From Floccularia luteovirens (lineage: Eukaryota > Basidiomycota > Agaricomycetes > Agaricales > Squamanitaceae): 64,000 bases of DNA. The stretch lies in assembly GCA_009739215.1 (NCBI GenBank), contig VSJF01000002.1:2046001-2110000 (forward strand). The letters run 5' to 3'. Positions 12,616 to 24,683 of the stretch are shown here, piece after piece (the first letter of the stretch is position 1; each line of letters begins with the position of its first letter). The notes under the pieces are model-generated. The model was not told the origin of the DNA, did not search any database, and saw only the letters and a list, made by a program, of their open reading frames with translations. The position numbers and the translations under genes were made by a program.

Positions 12616-13050
12616 TTTTATTGAACCAATCCAAAGTACGATTAATGATATAGCTTCCATCCTTATTCAATTTGAAATCATCTTCAGAAACCTCACAACT
12701 GTTTGAAGACATGGGGCGGTTTGAATTCAATGTATTGAATGTATTTTGGTGTTGAAAGTAACTTGTAACGGACTATACTAAAAGGAAAAAAAAAATGTAT
12801 TTGTATATTACAACTTCACCTTTGTGTTCTATCTTATAACAGTATGTTGGATTCAAACTTCTCGTCTCAAGGATTCAAAAGACACATGTACAAATGATCA
12901 TTACATCAAATGATGACCTCAAGATGGATGCGATTCGGGATTTGAAACCGAAGTATCGGCAATCGGCAATAAAATTGGTGCTGCAATCTCATTTAAGTCT
13001 CCGAAATATATATCAATTTACACTGCCACATCCCCGCGACACACAACAAA
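12616..13050. other. Intergenic between two plus-strand genes
   Basis: This includes an A-rich run at about 12785-12795 and the leader of the NAA50 gene. I see no additional gene. Confidence 0.4.
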
Positions 13051-13719
13051 ATGTCAACTTCTGTCGAAAAAGCATCGCGTGTCTCGTTTGCATCGTTAAC
13101 ATCAAACAACCTGGGAACTGTACGCAAGCTGAACTCAGTCCTATTTCCTATCAAATATAGCGAAAAGTTCTACGAGGAAATTCTGAAACCGGAGGTGGAG
13201 GATTTTTGCAAGCTTGGTCAGTGGACATGTCGATTTTCTCTCACTCATTCATGAGTTTACGGAGGTATGCAAGGCAGTTTATTATAACGATGTCCCAGTA
13301 TGGTGCTACTCAGAAGACTCGAAAGTATACCCCTAAATCTTTCGTTTTTATAGGTCGGGACAGTCTGTTGTCGGCTGGAGAACAAAGATGGTCAACATAA
13401 ATTGTACCTCATGACAATGGGTATCTTGGCAGTGAGCCCTTGTTTACTATTGCGGATTATACTATTTCCAACTTGAATCGTACCATAGCCCTACCGTTCT
13501 AGGAAGCTTGGATCAAAAACCCTTGAAGTGATTCTTGAAGCAGCTTCAACACGTACGAAACATGAAATTGAAAAAATTTATCTACATGTACAAATTTCGA
13601 ACCACGAAGCAAAAAGGTTCTATGAACGTCACGGATTTCAAGAAGTCGAAGTACATAAAAATTACTACAAGAAAATAAACCCTCATGACGCATGGGTACT
13701 AGAGAAACCCCTGTCATGA
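13051..13719 (+). CDS. naa50: N-alpha-acetyltransferase 50 (NatE catalytic subunit), 164 aa
   Basis: Four exons fit: 13051-13216, 13278-13297 (20 nt), 13354-13431 and 13489-13719, giving 164 aa. The sequence follows human NAA50 closely. LNSVLFPIKYSEKFYEEIL matches the substrate-binding N-terminus. YYNDVPVGTVCCRLE and LYLMTMGILAPYR match the central sheet. The acetyl-CoA loop is near RKLGSK. IYLHVQISNHEAKRFYERHGF and KNYYKKI form the C-terminal half with the catalytic-site Tyr/His region. NAA50 acetylates N-terminal Met followed by a hydrophobic residue and associates with the NatA complex on ribosomes. The 20-nt second exon is needed to restore the conserved LVYYNDVP run. It converges on the C2H2 gene at 13932. 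The assignment is strong. Confidence 0.93.
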
Positions 13720-13931
13720 GGTGCACAAATAACTGTGGTTTTATGCGTAGATCCATTATTTGCGAATGTGATTAAACCGTAAATAAACTATACGAATGCC
13801 ACACGTCCGGTAACGAACATATAACGTATCAGGATGAGTCCACCTAAACCGATGCCTCTCTCTGGTGATATCAACATTGATATATCCTCAAGGAAGATCG
13901 AACATTGAAAAGGCCAAGCATGCGGATGATT

Positions 13932-14711
13932 TTATGACCACGAGTCGTCTACCCTGCCACAACCTTTGACAAGCTTGAATAATATTAGGCAGAGGTTTAT
14001 TTTAAAAGGTACAAGAGGGCGTACCTGATGCCGCTTCAAGGCATCCTTCCTGGTGAAAGTCTTGCCACATCCACCATTGCACAAAAAAGGCTTTTCCCCA
14101 TTGTGGGTCTCTCGATGTCTTTTCAAATCGTGTTGGCGATTGAAAGAAAGAGCACATAGATCGCAAGAGAAAGGCCGAGACGGTGTTGCGGGATACTGAG
14201 AGGAACTTTTGTGTAGTGACGCCATGTGCGAGGTTGAATTATGTTGGCTTGTAGGGTTATAGACCTCATTAGATAACACAGGGGAGATGGGATGGGACTG
14301 TACTTGAGAGTAAGACCGGCCTCTTGATTGCATATCCATAGGCTGGCTCATTTGAGAATATGTTTGGTGATGTGAATGTGAGCTGATATGGGGACGTGTA
14401 GACTGGGGACGTGGGATGTCTTGCGATTGTCGACGTCCAGACACAGTTGTTGCGGGACCTTGGCCAATATAGCCTTGACTTGGTGCGCTTGATGGGGGAT
14501 ATGGATGGCTGCTATAATAAGCATTGGGATATGCTGAGACGTCAACTGCGCGTGGCAAGGTCTCATATGCTGGGGCCAAAGTATGCGAAGGTACTTGATG
14601 CGAGGAAGGCACTTGATAGTTTGGCGTTGCGTAGTTCTGCGAAGCAGAATATTGAGAGGGAACTCCAGCCCATTGTCCGGGAGCGAGCTGAGTGTGCTTG
14701 CGATCTGTCAT
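13932..14711 (-). CDS. C2H2 zinc-finger transcription factor, 242 aa
   Basis: Two exons fit: 14711-14025 and 13973-13932. The 51-nt intron is a multiple of three, so the frame stays open through it. About 180 residues of Gln/Ser/Pro/Tyr-rich, probably disordered sequence precede two adjacent zinc fingers. Finger 1 is FSCDLCALSFNRQHDLKRHRETH. Finger 2 starts FLCNGGCGKTFTRKDALKRH and has an extra Gly in the Cys pair. The linker NGEKP is the standard TGEKP-type linker. Splicing gives KRHQ-LVKGCG at the C-terminus, a common ending in fungal two-finger regulators. It is probably a nuclear DNA-binding regulator with unknown targets. It converges with NAA50. Confidence 0.88.
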   Translation of the reverse strand: MTDRKHTQLAPGQWAGVPSQYSASQNYATPNYQVPSSHQVPSHTLAPAYETLPRAVDVSAYPNAYYSSHPYPPSSAPSQGYIGQGPATTVSGRRQSQDIPRPQSTRPHISSHSHHQTYSQMSQPMDMQSRGRSYSQVQSHPISPVLSNEVYNPTSQHNSTSHMASLHKSSSQYPATPSRPFSCDLCALSFNRQHDLKRHRETHNGEKPFLCNGGCGKTFTRKDALKRHQVRPLVPFKINLCLILFKLVKGCGRVDDSWS

Positions 14712-17442
14712 AGTGGCGTGGGTCTCTAGAAAAGATAGACTGTCTGGTTCATAAGCTAAAGGCGAGTCTCTTGGATCACGAGAATTTCCTTATCCGCCCT
14801 ATTAGCAATATATTAAGAGCATAGATGGTCGAAGTTACTCGAGCACAAGCACAAGAGGTACTGTCATTATGTACCTGACGGGCACGAGATGATCTGAGTG
14901 ACATGTCGTTGTCTGTCGCATAGTACAAATGTTTGAAGGGCAATTGCGCCTAGGCCGGCAGAATCCCAAGAAAGCTAGCGTACATCCGCAGCCGAGCCAG
15001 CCATTCCTGGCAAAGATCCAAGCAACTTGATACAGATCGGAGATCGCTTAGTACTATGAGGTAGGTACATTTATCAAGGGTTCCATTAAGTTGAGATTTT
15101 TAACTGTGGTTGTCGCTTTTTGGAGAATGGTTTCGATTTGTTTCCCGCATATCTGTCGAATATCAGAAATTATCAGCCGAGGGTTCTTAAATCTTGAAGC
15201 ACTTAACTTTGTTGCACTTTCCAGTCGTATATAAAACTGCATCGGCTTCAATTCTCCATTCGGAATTTCCAAACGCGCTCCTCCTTGAACCGGCCTTTAC
15301 TTAAGAGATCTGTTGTTCCTGATTCGTCATGGAGTATATATTTTCCTTTGAATGCAACGACCGCATTGGTAGACCTACATCAGTGTGAGACAGAAGTTTG
15401 TTTTGGGTTGACGGTTTGCCGGCGTGTGATTAGACGTTAAGAACATTAACCGTACGTAACCAAAATAAACAAGAAGTGATGCAGAAAACTAAAGAGAGTT
15501 GTGTACACTATAGTTTTCTACAGATCCCTTTCACAGCTAGCTATTTGTTGAAGTCTGTCAAATCTTTGAGCTTCGGACCCTGTAGAATTCGAATGAATTA
15601 GTTATACTTACGATAAAATTTGAGTCAAAGAGTTAGTCACAGGTATCGTCACGTAAGGTACAAATTCATTCAAATATATTTGAACTCCGGATATGAACCT
15701 TCTTAATACAGAGTTATAATAGATTTGACATGCCGCCCCCATATGTCCACCCAAATTCATAGGGTTTGTTGGTGACCAAAGAACGACCGATACACTACAA
15801 TTCAGAGAAACATTTAGATTTGGGAGATAACAATAGATGAGTGTGTCTGTCTTCATGGTATCCCCATAATTGTTCGATATTTTCCATAGCACACTTTTTT
15901 ACCTTGTCTTCGGGAGGGAATTGCTCAAGTGTCTTTATATTGATAGGAACGGCACCGTCGTGTCGCCGTTGTGGCGCCTTTCTTTGAATCCAAACCATAT
16001 CCCGAAATAGCGAGCTGGTGCGCTTAGATGATTATCGACTGATAGACTCGATTCGATTCCACAGATAGTTCCTCACTGCTCCTTTGTAAACAACCTGGTT
16101 CGTATGTTTTGTAGGAATCCAAGTGAAAACTGGAATATTCCGAATGTATATTCTGACACTTTATCTATGATATCTCAGGCTCAGGTTCAAGTTGAAATAT
16201 GCTACACAACTAGTTAAATGCTCCATACTAGGCATGGGGGTGGGACAGAAAGTAATAAATAGCTCTGTCGACATATCAGAAACCTACCCGTCAGGTCAAA
16301 GTTTGTAGCTCCACCATCCCTTACAGTCAGCGGCTGGTTTTTGTGACGTCTATTGGTCAATGCAATAATCCCGTAACCAATCAACTGACCTCGCAGGCGC
16401 TTTCATGGAGCTTTCAAAAAAGACCCCCTCATAATCTGATTCTCCGAGGAGCGCATATCTTGATAACTCATGGCAAAAACCGTTTCACAAGCAGGCTGTC
16501 CAACTCGACTAAATTCTGCATAATCTCAATCACCATCTATTGGTGCCTGGTGTTCTCCTAACAAATGTGGATAAGAGGGATTCAAATTGCACACCTTTTC
16601 TTGTTTTGAGTAGGCTACTTGAGGAACATGACCAGGCCCATCAAGATTTCTGATCATGATCTTGTTGAATATTCTACAATACGGGATCAATGTTGGGGAT
16701 CTTTCCTCACTTGTGGGCTTTATCAGTGACAGATTGGTTGCTTTAGTGAACATAGACCACATGCGGTGCCATTCAATTTACGCAACTCTGCGTCAACTAT
16801 GCGGCTCCTGGCTAACAAGGGAACATGAAACTCAGGTGAGCAATAGATAGCTGTCAGCTACAGCTGCAATGCCGACGGATCTACGCTCATTGTCACAGAA
16901 AAAAATCATGTGGCATAAATCAAGAGTCCAGTCCGAGGGCAACGTTCTGGTATAAATGGAGCCAACTGAGTACACGCCAGGATGTCCGACCAAGTCATTC
17001 GCGCGCCGCAACTATGGGCCTGATGGGATTCTGCCGTTTTGGTTGACGTTGGCTCTATCACTCTTCTGGGGGGAAATGAACCTTGCTCTTTTTCTTGCTC
17101 GTAAAATGCTTTTCTCCTCAGGTAACATATGGTTCAGGGAACGTCTATACAAGTGCTACTGCTGTGTGGCGAATCACATGCAAAAGTATACAAAATACCG
17201 CTAATGTGTGCGCATGAATCGTATTTAGTCCTGCTCATGCTGGGTGACAATCAATACGTTATTCTCCATGTTAATATGTTGATCCCAAGCCATGCTCGCC
17301 CCTCGCACATTTTACGTACCACCACAACTGGTAATAGTTATTTCCTTATAAGGAAATGTCGTTGAGTTAGTCTCAATTTCAATGAGGATGTCAGACATGC
17401 TCATAAACACCCCTTTAGACCGCTGTCCTTGTCCACTTTATC
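14712..17442. other. 2.7-kb gene-poor interval with possible minus-strand coding remnants
   Basis: Apart from the candidate at 15608-15998 described separately, there is a coding-like minus-strand segment at about 15258-15383 (STNAVVAFKGKYILHDESG...) preceded by an acceptor-like TGTAG. Neither connects to a recognisable gene. The right end is the promoter of DNA ligase. No repeat or RNA gene was recognised. Confidence 0.35.
15608..15998 (-). CDS. Candidate small gene or gene relic
   Basis: An ATG at 15998 opens a frame (MVWIQRKAPQRRHDGAVP...). It can be joined through a roughly 50-nt intron with donor GTAAAA to a second open segment containing NPMNLGGHMGAACQIYY and YLNEFVPYVTIPVTNSLTQ, ending at a TAA at 15608. 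The product would be about 110 aa. The second segment has an even, protein-like composition. I recognise no domain, and the splice choice is not certain. It may be the surviving part of a larger decayed gene that continues toward 15050. Confidence 0.28.
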
Positions 17443-20365
17443 ATGTCAAAACGTATGCTACCCTTGGATAATGCAACCCCGAAAAGAAAACGTCCGAAAG
17501 ATGTCAACCAATCCCGAATCGATCACTTTTTTGGAAACTCAAGGAAAAGTCAGCGAGGCAACTCCAAGCCATCCCCAGCAAACGCACCCCAGGGCGAACT
17601 GAATAGAACTACAATCTCTGACGCCCCCCCAAGCTTCAGCTTCAGCTCTCAAAGCCATGAGGTCATCGACATCGATGCAATAGATGCTTTCAATCCAAGT
17701 GCAGCAACGTCCATGACTACCGTTCCCCAGGTATCAACCACAAACTCCAATCATCTGGTCATTCATTCTACTCAATCTACAACATTCAATTTCGCCTCCC
17801 TATCTATAGACCCAGTTGTATATCAACCCCAGTCTCAGAGCTGGTCCACAAACACAGCGCCGTATGCTTTCTTAGTCCATGCACTCACAACTCTGTCTGG
17901 AACTAGGTCTCGAATCACAATCATAGACACATTGACCAACACTCTTCGTACAATCGCTACACTACATCCACCCTCCCTTTTGCCATCGATCTACCTATTA
18001 ACAAATTCTCTTGCACCTCCCTACTCTCCTATTGAACTTGGATTAGGCCCGTCTATTATATCCCAGTCGATCCAAAATGTATCCGGATTGACATCCTCCG
18101 CTTTGCGACGCTTATACAATACTTCAGGTGACGTTGGCGATGTCGCTTTCGCCGCAAAATCAAATTTGCGAACCTTAATCCCTCACGCACGACTATCGAT
18201 CATATATGTATACGAATCACTGCTCAAAATCGCGCATTCTAAAGGTCAAGGGGCTGGAAAAGAAAAGTGCAGAATCGTGCAAAGACTTCTCGTAGCTACA
18301 AATGGTGAAGAAACCCGGTATATAACACGTACTCTTTCCCAGAATCTTCGCGTAGGCGCCATGAGAACATCTATCTTAACGGCTCTTGCAAGAGCTATGG
18401 TCTTGATCCCCCAAAGTCAATTTAAATACGCCTCTGTTGCAGTTAACGAATCTTTGCACATATCCCATGATACCTTATCGAAAATCGAGCCCCTACTCCC
18501 AAATTCTAAGAAACCAACGAACCGCGAGAGACAAAAATTACATGCACTGTTCATTAAAGCCGAAAGTCTCGTGAAAAGTGTGTTTGTGAAGTATCCGGAT
18601 TACGACCACATCGTCTCAGCACTGCTTGAAGTCGGCCTTGATGGTTTAGCCGATAAAGTGCAACTTACTGTCGGTATGTTATGATACACATTGGGCTTCA
18701 ACCTTTTAATATTATGTGCGAAGGTGTACCATTACACCCCACTTTAGGCTCACCTACACGCTCCTTGAAAGAGGTATATGACCGACTTAAAGGTCATCTA
18801 TTCAGCGCCGAGTTCAAATATGACGGCCAGCGCGCTCAAATTCATGCTAACATGGACAACAACAACCATACGATAAAAATCTTCTCACGTCATCTCGAGG
18901 ATATGACGAGCAAAGTGAATATCTATCCATCTCATCCGGATCTTTATTATTAACAAAGAGAACTTCTAGTACCCCGATATAGTTTCTCTGATTCAATGCA
19001 TAATGGAAACATCCCCCAAGAAAACTTCGTTCATATTGGACTCTGAAATAGTTGCCATCGACCCAGTGACAGGGGGTCTGAAGTCATTCCAAGAACTGTC
19101 AAACCGGGCACGTAAAAATGTACTTTTGAAGGACGTTCGCGTGACCGTCTGCGTCTTCGCTTTCGATCTAATGTATCTGAATGGACAAGTAAGTTATATT
19201 AAAGAATATCGGTACTTGACTCATCAGATTTCTCCAAGTCTCTATTGCAACAAACTTTTCGTGAGCGTAGGTCCCTTCTGCGCAGTTATTTTTCTCCCAT
19301 TATGCCCACCGAAGTGACTGCCGCTCGCTTTGACTTTGTCGAGAATTGCGAGAGTGAAAGCGGAGAAGATGTGGTCCAGGAATTCTGGGAGAGAGCCGTC
19401 GAGAGTCGTTGCGAGGGCCTCATGATCAAAGTAATTGTCTTGCCCACCTGACTGAAAACTGTGTAACTAATATTCCTAATAGCTTCTTGACAATGGTAAC
19501 ACCCAGAGTGAAACTGGGCAAAGCCTGTCACTGCCTGCTACTTATCAACCAGACAAAAGAACTACCGCATGGCTCAAGCTGAAAAAAGACTATGTAGCAG
19601 GTATAGGTGACTCGCTTGATTTGATACCTATTGGTGCATGGCACGGAAATGGACGCAAATCGAGCTGGTGGAGTCCTATCTTAATGGCACTTTGGGATCC
19701 ACAGTACGAGCAACCTATAGCGGTCTGTAAATGCATGTCAGGTACGACACTCCCATAGTCATCTCTGTTGGACGTAGTGATTCACCTTCACATAGGTTTT
19801 ACGGATGCTTTTTACAAGGTATGTTATTATTCGTCATATATTTGCAGAACTTTATTTTACAGCGATTAGGAGCTAGGAGAAAGGTATTCACTTGGCTCAG
19901 AAACATGTTCAAGGAAACCGATCTGGAATTGTGCGACCGGAGGTTGGTTTACACCCCAAAATTTGAATTGTTGCATGTTTACATTGTATTCATTGAATAA
20001 AGGGTACAAACCAGATGTTTATTTTAAACCTGAGGAGGTTTGGGAGATTCGTGGTGCAGAGTAAGTTCAATTGATGCAACCTGTCAGATGAACCTAATCA
20101 GGGGTTCAGCATCACCGAAAGCCCTGTATCTGTTGCCGCAAAAGACCTCGTTTCATGCGCTAGAGGCCTTAGCATTCGATTTCCACGGTTCATCAAATTA
20201 CGGGATGATAAGTCTTTGGAACAAGCTTCCACCCCTGGATTTCTGGCTGGTATGTGGAGGAAACAGCTGGCGACAGGGGCGACAGAGGGAGGAGCTGACG
20301 AAGATGAACTATACGATGTCGACAACATTTCAGAGCTTGAAGCCTCTGAGGAAGATGATGAATGA
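17443..20365 (+). CDS. cdc9: ATP-dependent DNA ligase I (CDC9/LIG1), 833 aa
   Basis: Nine exons fit: 17443-18673, 18724-18914, 18970-19188, 19239-19430, 19483-19741, 19796-19818 (23 nt), 19870-19942, 20003-20060 and 20110-20365, for 833 aa. The N-terminus carries a PCNA-interacting box, QSRIDHFF (residues about 23-30). The ligase core shows motif I FKYDGQRAQIH (Lys receives AMP), motif III ILDSEIVAID, FAFDLMYLNGQ, motif IV CEGLMIK and motif V WLKLKKDY. The OB-fold part has PIGAWHGNGRKSSWWSP, and later GSETCSRKPIWN, KPDVYFKPEEVWEIRGAD and RFPRFIKLRDDKSLEQA. The tail is acidic. It seals Okazaki fragments and completes excision repair in the nucleus, and in fungi often also in mitochondria. Exon 6 restores GFTDAFYK exactly. 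The last acceptor was chosen at 20109 because it preserves phase. Confidence 0.97.
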
Positions 20366-20927
20366 ATGTGGGAGCTATAATATTTAATTGTACCTATTTT
20401 CTCATGTCATGCAATACATGCGGCTAACAGAATATACATTCTACAACCTGAAGCGGTAAGTTTGGGACGGTTTTAAAAGTAGGGCGTATTAATTTGTCCT
20501 GACGGTGAACTGGTGGTAGGTATGGCGTTTTGACATTCCCACCTGATAACAGAATGATGGAACAAATAAATTGATTGACCTTGGTCTTGATGCAATGCAT
20601 AATCGAAATCATGCATGCGCATTTGTGTGTTACCTCGTTTTACTTCGTTGTTTCACTCTTCGTCATGTTATCTATATGACAATATATCTTCAAACAAATA
20701 CTAGTTATGTAGTCAAATCATGATATCCTTCACACAGACCTTCAAGGGAACTGTGGAAATTTGGCGCTTCAAGGAGAATTTGTTCTCGCACGAAAATCCT
20801 GTTATAGGTGTTCGGCCCTCGCGATGAAACCAACATGCGACCGTACCGTCACATTGTATATGATATCTGCGATTTATATGGTATACTACGTTTGCAAAAA
20901 TTATCCGCACTGACAAAATGCCTGAAA
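20366..20927. other. Intergenic, convergent 3' flanks
   Basis: This lies between the stop of DNA ligase and the stop of the unknown minus-strand gene. The open frames here are short and unsupported. Confidence 0.4.
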
Positions 20928-22830
20928 TTAGTATTGAGCGTAAACCATGGTTCCTATCAATACACCATCATTATCTACCCATAAATTAGAGTAGTTCCTA
21001 TACCTTAAGAACCTATACCAGTCCAGTATGTAATTACACAAATTCATAAAGTGTGCGTAGTGCTGCCTGAGATGTTCAGGATATAGCACGCGGTGGGCCA
21101 ACAGGAGGAGCGGGTGGAGTGTGTCGAGATCGTTGACGTCTTGTTCACCAGGTCGGAACAATGCAATGCAGCAGTTCTAGATGAACAGTGCCTTCCGAGT
21201 CTATACCAAATGCAGCATCTATTATATCCATCAACTTGTTTCCATTCAACAATCCTTTCCATTTTAAGTGTTGCTCAGCTGGCAGTTCCTGTTGTAAGGA
21301 TGCAAAGGAGTGGAGAAGCTCAAACTTTGCTCTGAGTAAGAGAGCTTTGGTTGCAGGAGACAGTTCGGGACTCGATAAATCAGTCTCAATTAGGCGAATT
21401 AATTCATCACATTGGGGTAGAGGGTGTTTCATTAGCTGTCGTTTCTGTGCTGCATCTGAAGACTGAATTCCACTTTCAAGTTGATCTAATTCACGAATGG
21501 GCGTCGCCTTGGGCTGGGCACGCGCTTGCGGCCTAACACGAACCTTTTTTGATGATTTGGATGAAACACCGTCATTCAATAACTTTTGACAAAGAGCAAT
21601 TTTGAACTTGTGCACGCTTGCACATGGTGAGAGGTTCGATAAGAGCAGCGTAAATGCTTCCGGATCTGAAGTGGGTAGACGATGGAACACTGATGTAACA
21701 AACATAGGCAGGTCCAATAAAGCAGTTGCTGATAGGTTGATCAGCTGACGGTGGATAGTGAGATCTACACGAGGGGGAAAAAACCAGAATCATACCATTT
21801 TCAGGAGACGATCACCCATCCTTTGACGACTCAATTCATCTTGTTGATAGCAATTGAATACAATCGCAAGAGGAGCGGATATTTCCCACCGTACCCCATC
21901 CGGGCTTCGCGGTGGAGGAATTTGTTTCAACAACAGAGGCGAATGCTTTGCTGTCAAAATTGTATTCATTCGCATCAGAATCTCTTACTTCGCGGATTTT
22001 CACTCACGTGCTCCCTTCTCTTGTGTCGACAGCTCATCGTGTTCGAAGAGAGCGAGAATAAAGTCTAAAATTGGCCATGCATCTTCACCCACAAATAACC
22101 CATTCACCTGCGAACGTTCATCCAGTAAAAGGTCGTCTCCGAGAGTTTCGCGTCGCCCCTTCCCTTTACCTGGTGGTGATTGAAAGAGAAGTTTTGTACG
22201 GAGTAGAAAATCTTCCTCTAGGATGGTCCAACATGACTTGGCTTCCTTGATACATATCGCTTGTTTGGCAATGGCAGAGTCGGCTGAATCTCCTTCCGTC
22301 GCAAGAGAAGCATTGGGAAAATCGGAAAAGTGAGGCAATGCTTGGCCGAGGGCTTCAGGGGTATTCGTGGTCACAAAAGACATCAGAAGTCTCTGAGCGG
22401 CCAACACGGCTTCAGGTGAGATAACAAATGTAGTTTTCTGCTGTTTGGTTGGTTTGGTTGGAGACTCGAGACGTGATCTATCTTTACCACCAAGTTTTTG
22501 TTCACGCGCAGAGTGGAGGGAGATGTAGATTAACTGTCGCACATGAGATCTGAGTGGTGCCGGAGAAAATATTACATGAGAAGAACGATATAACAGGTTC
22601 CTAACTTACATTGATGGTTTGTGTGTTGGAGAGCGAAACTGCTCTAGCATTGCGATTGCATGTTCGTAAGAACCTTCTTCGAAAGAAGAATCAACCAGAG
22701 CGCGCTGTTGTGTACTCATCAGCCATTCCCGCTCTAAATGTTGCATAGTTGCAGTTGTAGGGTATAAATCAGAATCAGGGATTTGTTTGTAACGTTTGCA
22801 ATATGATGATGGCGATTGCATCAACAACAT
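20928..22830 (-). CDS. Uncharacterised, mostly helical 555-aa protein
   Basis: Five exons fit: 22830-22610, 22549-22008, 21950-21816, 21764-21207 and 21139-20928, giving 555 aa in phase. The product is rich in Leu, Gln and Glu and predicted mainly alpha-helical. It includes a basic segment (SSKKVRVRPQARAQPKA) near residue 350 and a Lys-rich patch (KLGGKDRSR) near residue 95. No signal peptide, membrane segment or catalytic motif is visible. Repeated short amphipathic helices suggest a scaffold, but no family is recognised. The C-terminal exon (DVNDLDTLHPLLLLAHRVLY...) lies in a different frame from exon 4. It is joined by the intron 21206-21140, so an annotation that ends at the first stop (21145) would be truncated. 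Confidence 0.65.
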
Positions 22831-23556
22831 AAAGTTATGTTTGAGAAGTTGTCACATACGCGTTATGTCACAGCCTCCTCGCCTCAACTGCAAGCCAAAC
22901 GTTTGAGCTTAGTTGAATGAATATTATATTGATGATACGTTGCTGCTGAAGTTCGAAATGATATCAAGCGGTGGGCTTTGATCGTGCGAATGACTCATTT
23001 CGAACATTGTCTATGCTGGACGGGTTCAGTTTTGATAAAGATTGGAAGCACGCTCAGCCAAGCTGAACATTTATTGAACATTTGATAGATCATCGATCGC
23101 AGCGCCATGATGGATGATCTTGGTTATAATTACTCAGGTTTTGGTCTTTGATCTTCGCACCCCTCAAAGCGAGGCTCCAAGGTCTATAAACTAGTACACC
23201 GACTATACTGAGTAGCAAAAGTTCAACCTTAACGATGATGCCCCTCAAACAAAGAAGAGCATTGCTGATGCATTCTATGCCAAACAGCCACCTGACTACA
23301 TCAATTCTTTTTGATCATTCTGTGTCCCTAGTTACGCAATATTTTTCTTGCGGAGGACGTATTGACCTAGTGAGTTTCGAACGCTAAAGATACGCCTCCT
23401 TAGATTGTCTCAGATAAACAATTGGATCGGACCGATACAAAGTCTTTTCAAAGAGATATCGGCACTGTCTGCCGATAACTCCAAAGCTGGTGAGCAATAT
23501 GCACAAACAATATCTTGCCCTATTCAACTGTCCGTTTATGGGTTTCTGAGTTGACT
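22831..23556. other. Upstream region of BolA with an unexplained open frame
   Basis: A frame beginning with two ATGs at about 23235 runs about 46 codons to a GTGAGT donor. A second open piece (INNWIGPIQSLFKEISALSA...) lies between an acceptor at about 23416 and a GTGAGC donor at about 23491. They may be an upstream small gene or chance. A TATAAA-like site lies at about 23186. Confidence 0.3.
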
Positions 23557-24106
23557 ATGTTTGTGGTCCGGCCTGTCCGCATCTCATTACGTGCTATCCC
23601 AGGCAGACGTTTACTCATGGCAAATAGTACATCAGTCAACCAACCCGGCCCTATGGAACTCGCCATTCGCGAAAAGGTTTAGCACTCCTCGTCATACTTG
23701 ACAGAAGTTGACTGGTGATCACCAACAGCTGACTTCCCAATTAAATCCCACATCGATCAAGATACAGAACGACTCTTGGCAACACCGTCATCACGCAGCT
23801 ATGCGTGGTCAAGGCGGCGGCGATGGCGAAACTCGTCAGTAACTTTAGTTTTACTCTTGCTTGTTTATACACCCTATCACATGGTTAGATTTCTCCGTCA
23901 CAATTGTTTCAAATATTTTTGAAGGCAAGGTATGAACTAAAAATAATGTCTCCGGTTTCAATGAGAATTCAAAATACTTCCCATGACAGACTACATTGCA
24001 ACGACATCGGATAGTCTATTCTGCCTTGTCATCAGAACTATCAGAGGGTATCCACGCGCTTTCTTTACAAACCAAAACAGAAAAAGAAATAGGGACCCAA
24101 CTCTGA
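23557..24106 (+). CDS. BolA-family protein, probably mitochondrial, 127 aa
   Basis: Four short exons fit: 23557-23676, 23729-23834, 23889-23929 and 23990-24106. None exceeds 120 nt, so simple ORF calling misses the gene. Joined, they give 127 aa. The first 20 residues (MFVVRPVRISLRAIPGRRLL) are basic and amphipathic without acids, as in a mitochondrial presequence. Then comes a complete BolA domain: ELAIREKLTSQLNPTSIKI, NDSWQHRHHAAMRG, the signature ETHFSVTIVSNIFEGK with its invariant His, and LQRHRIVYSALSSEL. BolA proteins pair with monothiol glutaredoxins to handle [2Fe-2S] clusters. A mitochondrial member would support lipoate-enzyme and cluster maturation. An internal ATG at residue 21 could give a cytosolic form. 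Identity is strong; targeting is inferred. Confidence 0.92.
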
Positions 24107-24683
24107 TGATTGTCGTGTACTCTTGCTGATCATGATATCCAGCACACGGTCTGTTAATCGAATTATAAATCTTGCGTAACGTTGGACGTTTAAGTCTCTC
24201 TGACAGATATGTGTTGCACTTGTGATCTTTGCGCTCAGTTATTTGACTTGAACAGATTTAACGCTTATAGTATTTTGTTTGGGTTTGATGGCTCCATGTT
24301 TTCCGGTGATGGTTCCGAGACAACACCATTGCTTGCTGTCGTGAGAGCTGCCGATCTGTAAACGGAAAGGCATCCTGGATCTAAATCTTTGATCGCAAGA
24401 AGCGGTTTGAGTATCATGGATATATTACAATCATGTATTTCGGACTTGAGGGTCATAGACGACGAAGCGGTACACAAAGTTCGGTCGGATTGGGACGAGT
24501 CCTCATGGCTGTGTCACTACATCATCCGGCTACAGAGTTGGAAATCTGACTACGCGCTTGACAGCCGGCTCACTTGCTGGAGCAATTTCCCATTTTATCC
24601 CATCACACCTACTTGTCTAACTTTACCAACATATATGAGTCACGATAACATCTAACAACCATTTTCCCCTTGATCAGACGACC
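24107..24683. other. Intergenic between BolA and a C2H2 gene
   Basis: A minus-strand open frame of about 70 codons at 24265-24477 has no supporting splice structure or domain. Nothing else was recognised. Confidence 0.4.
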
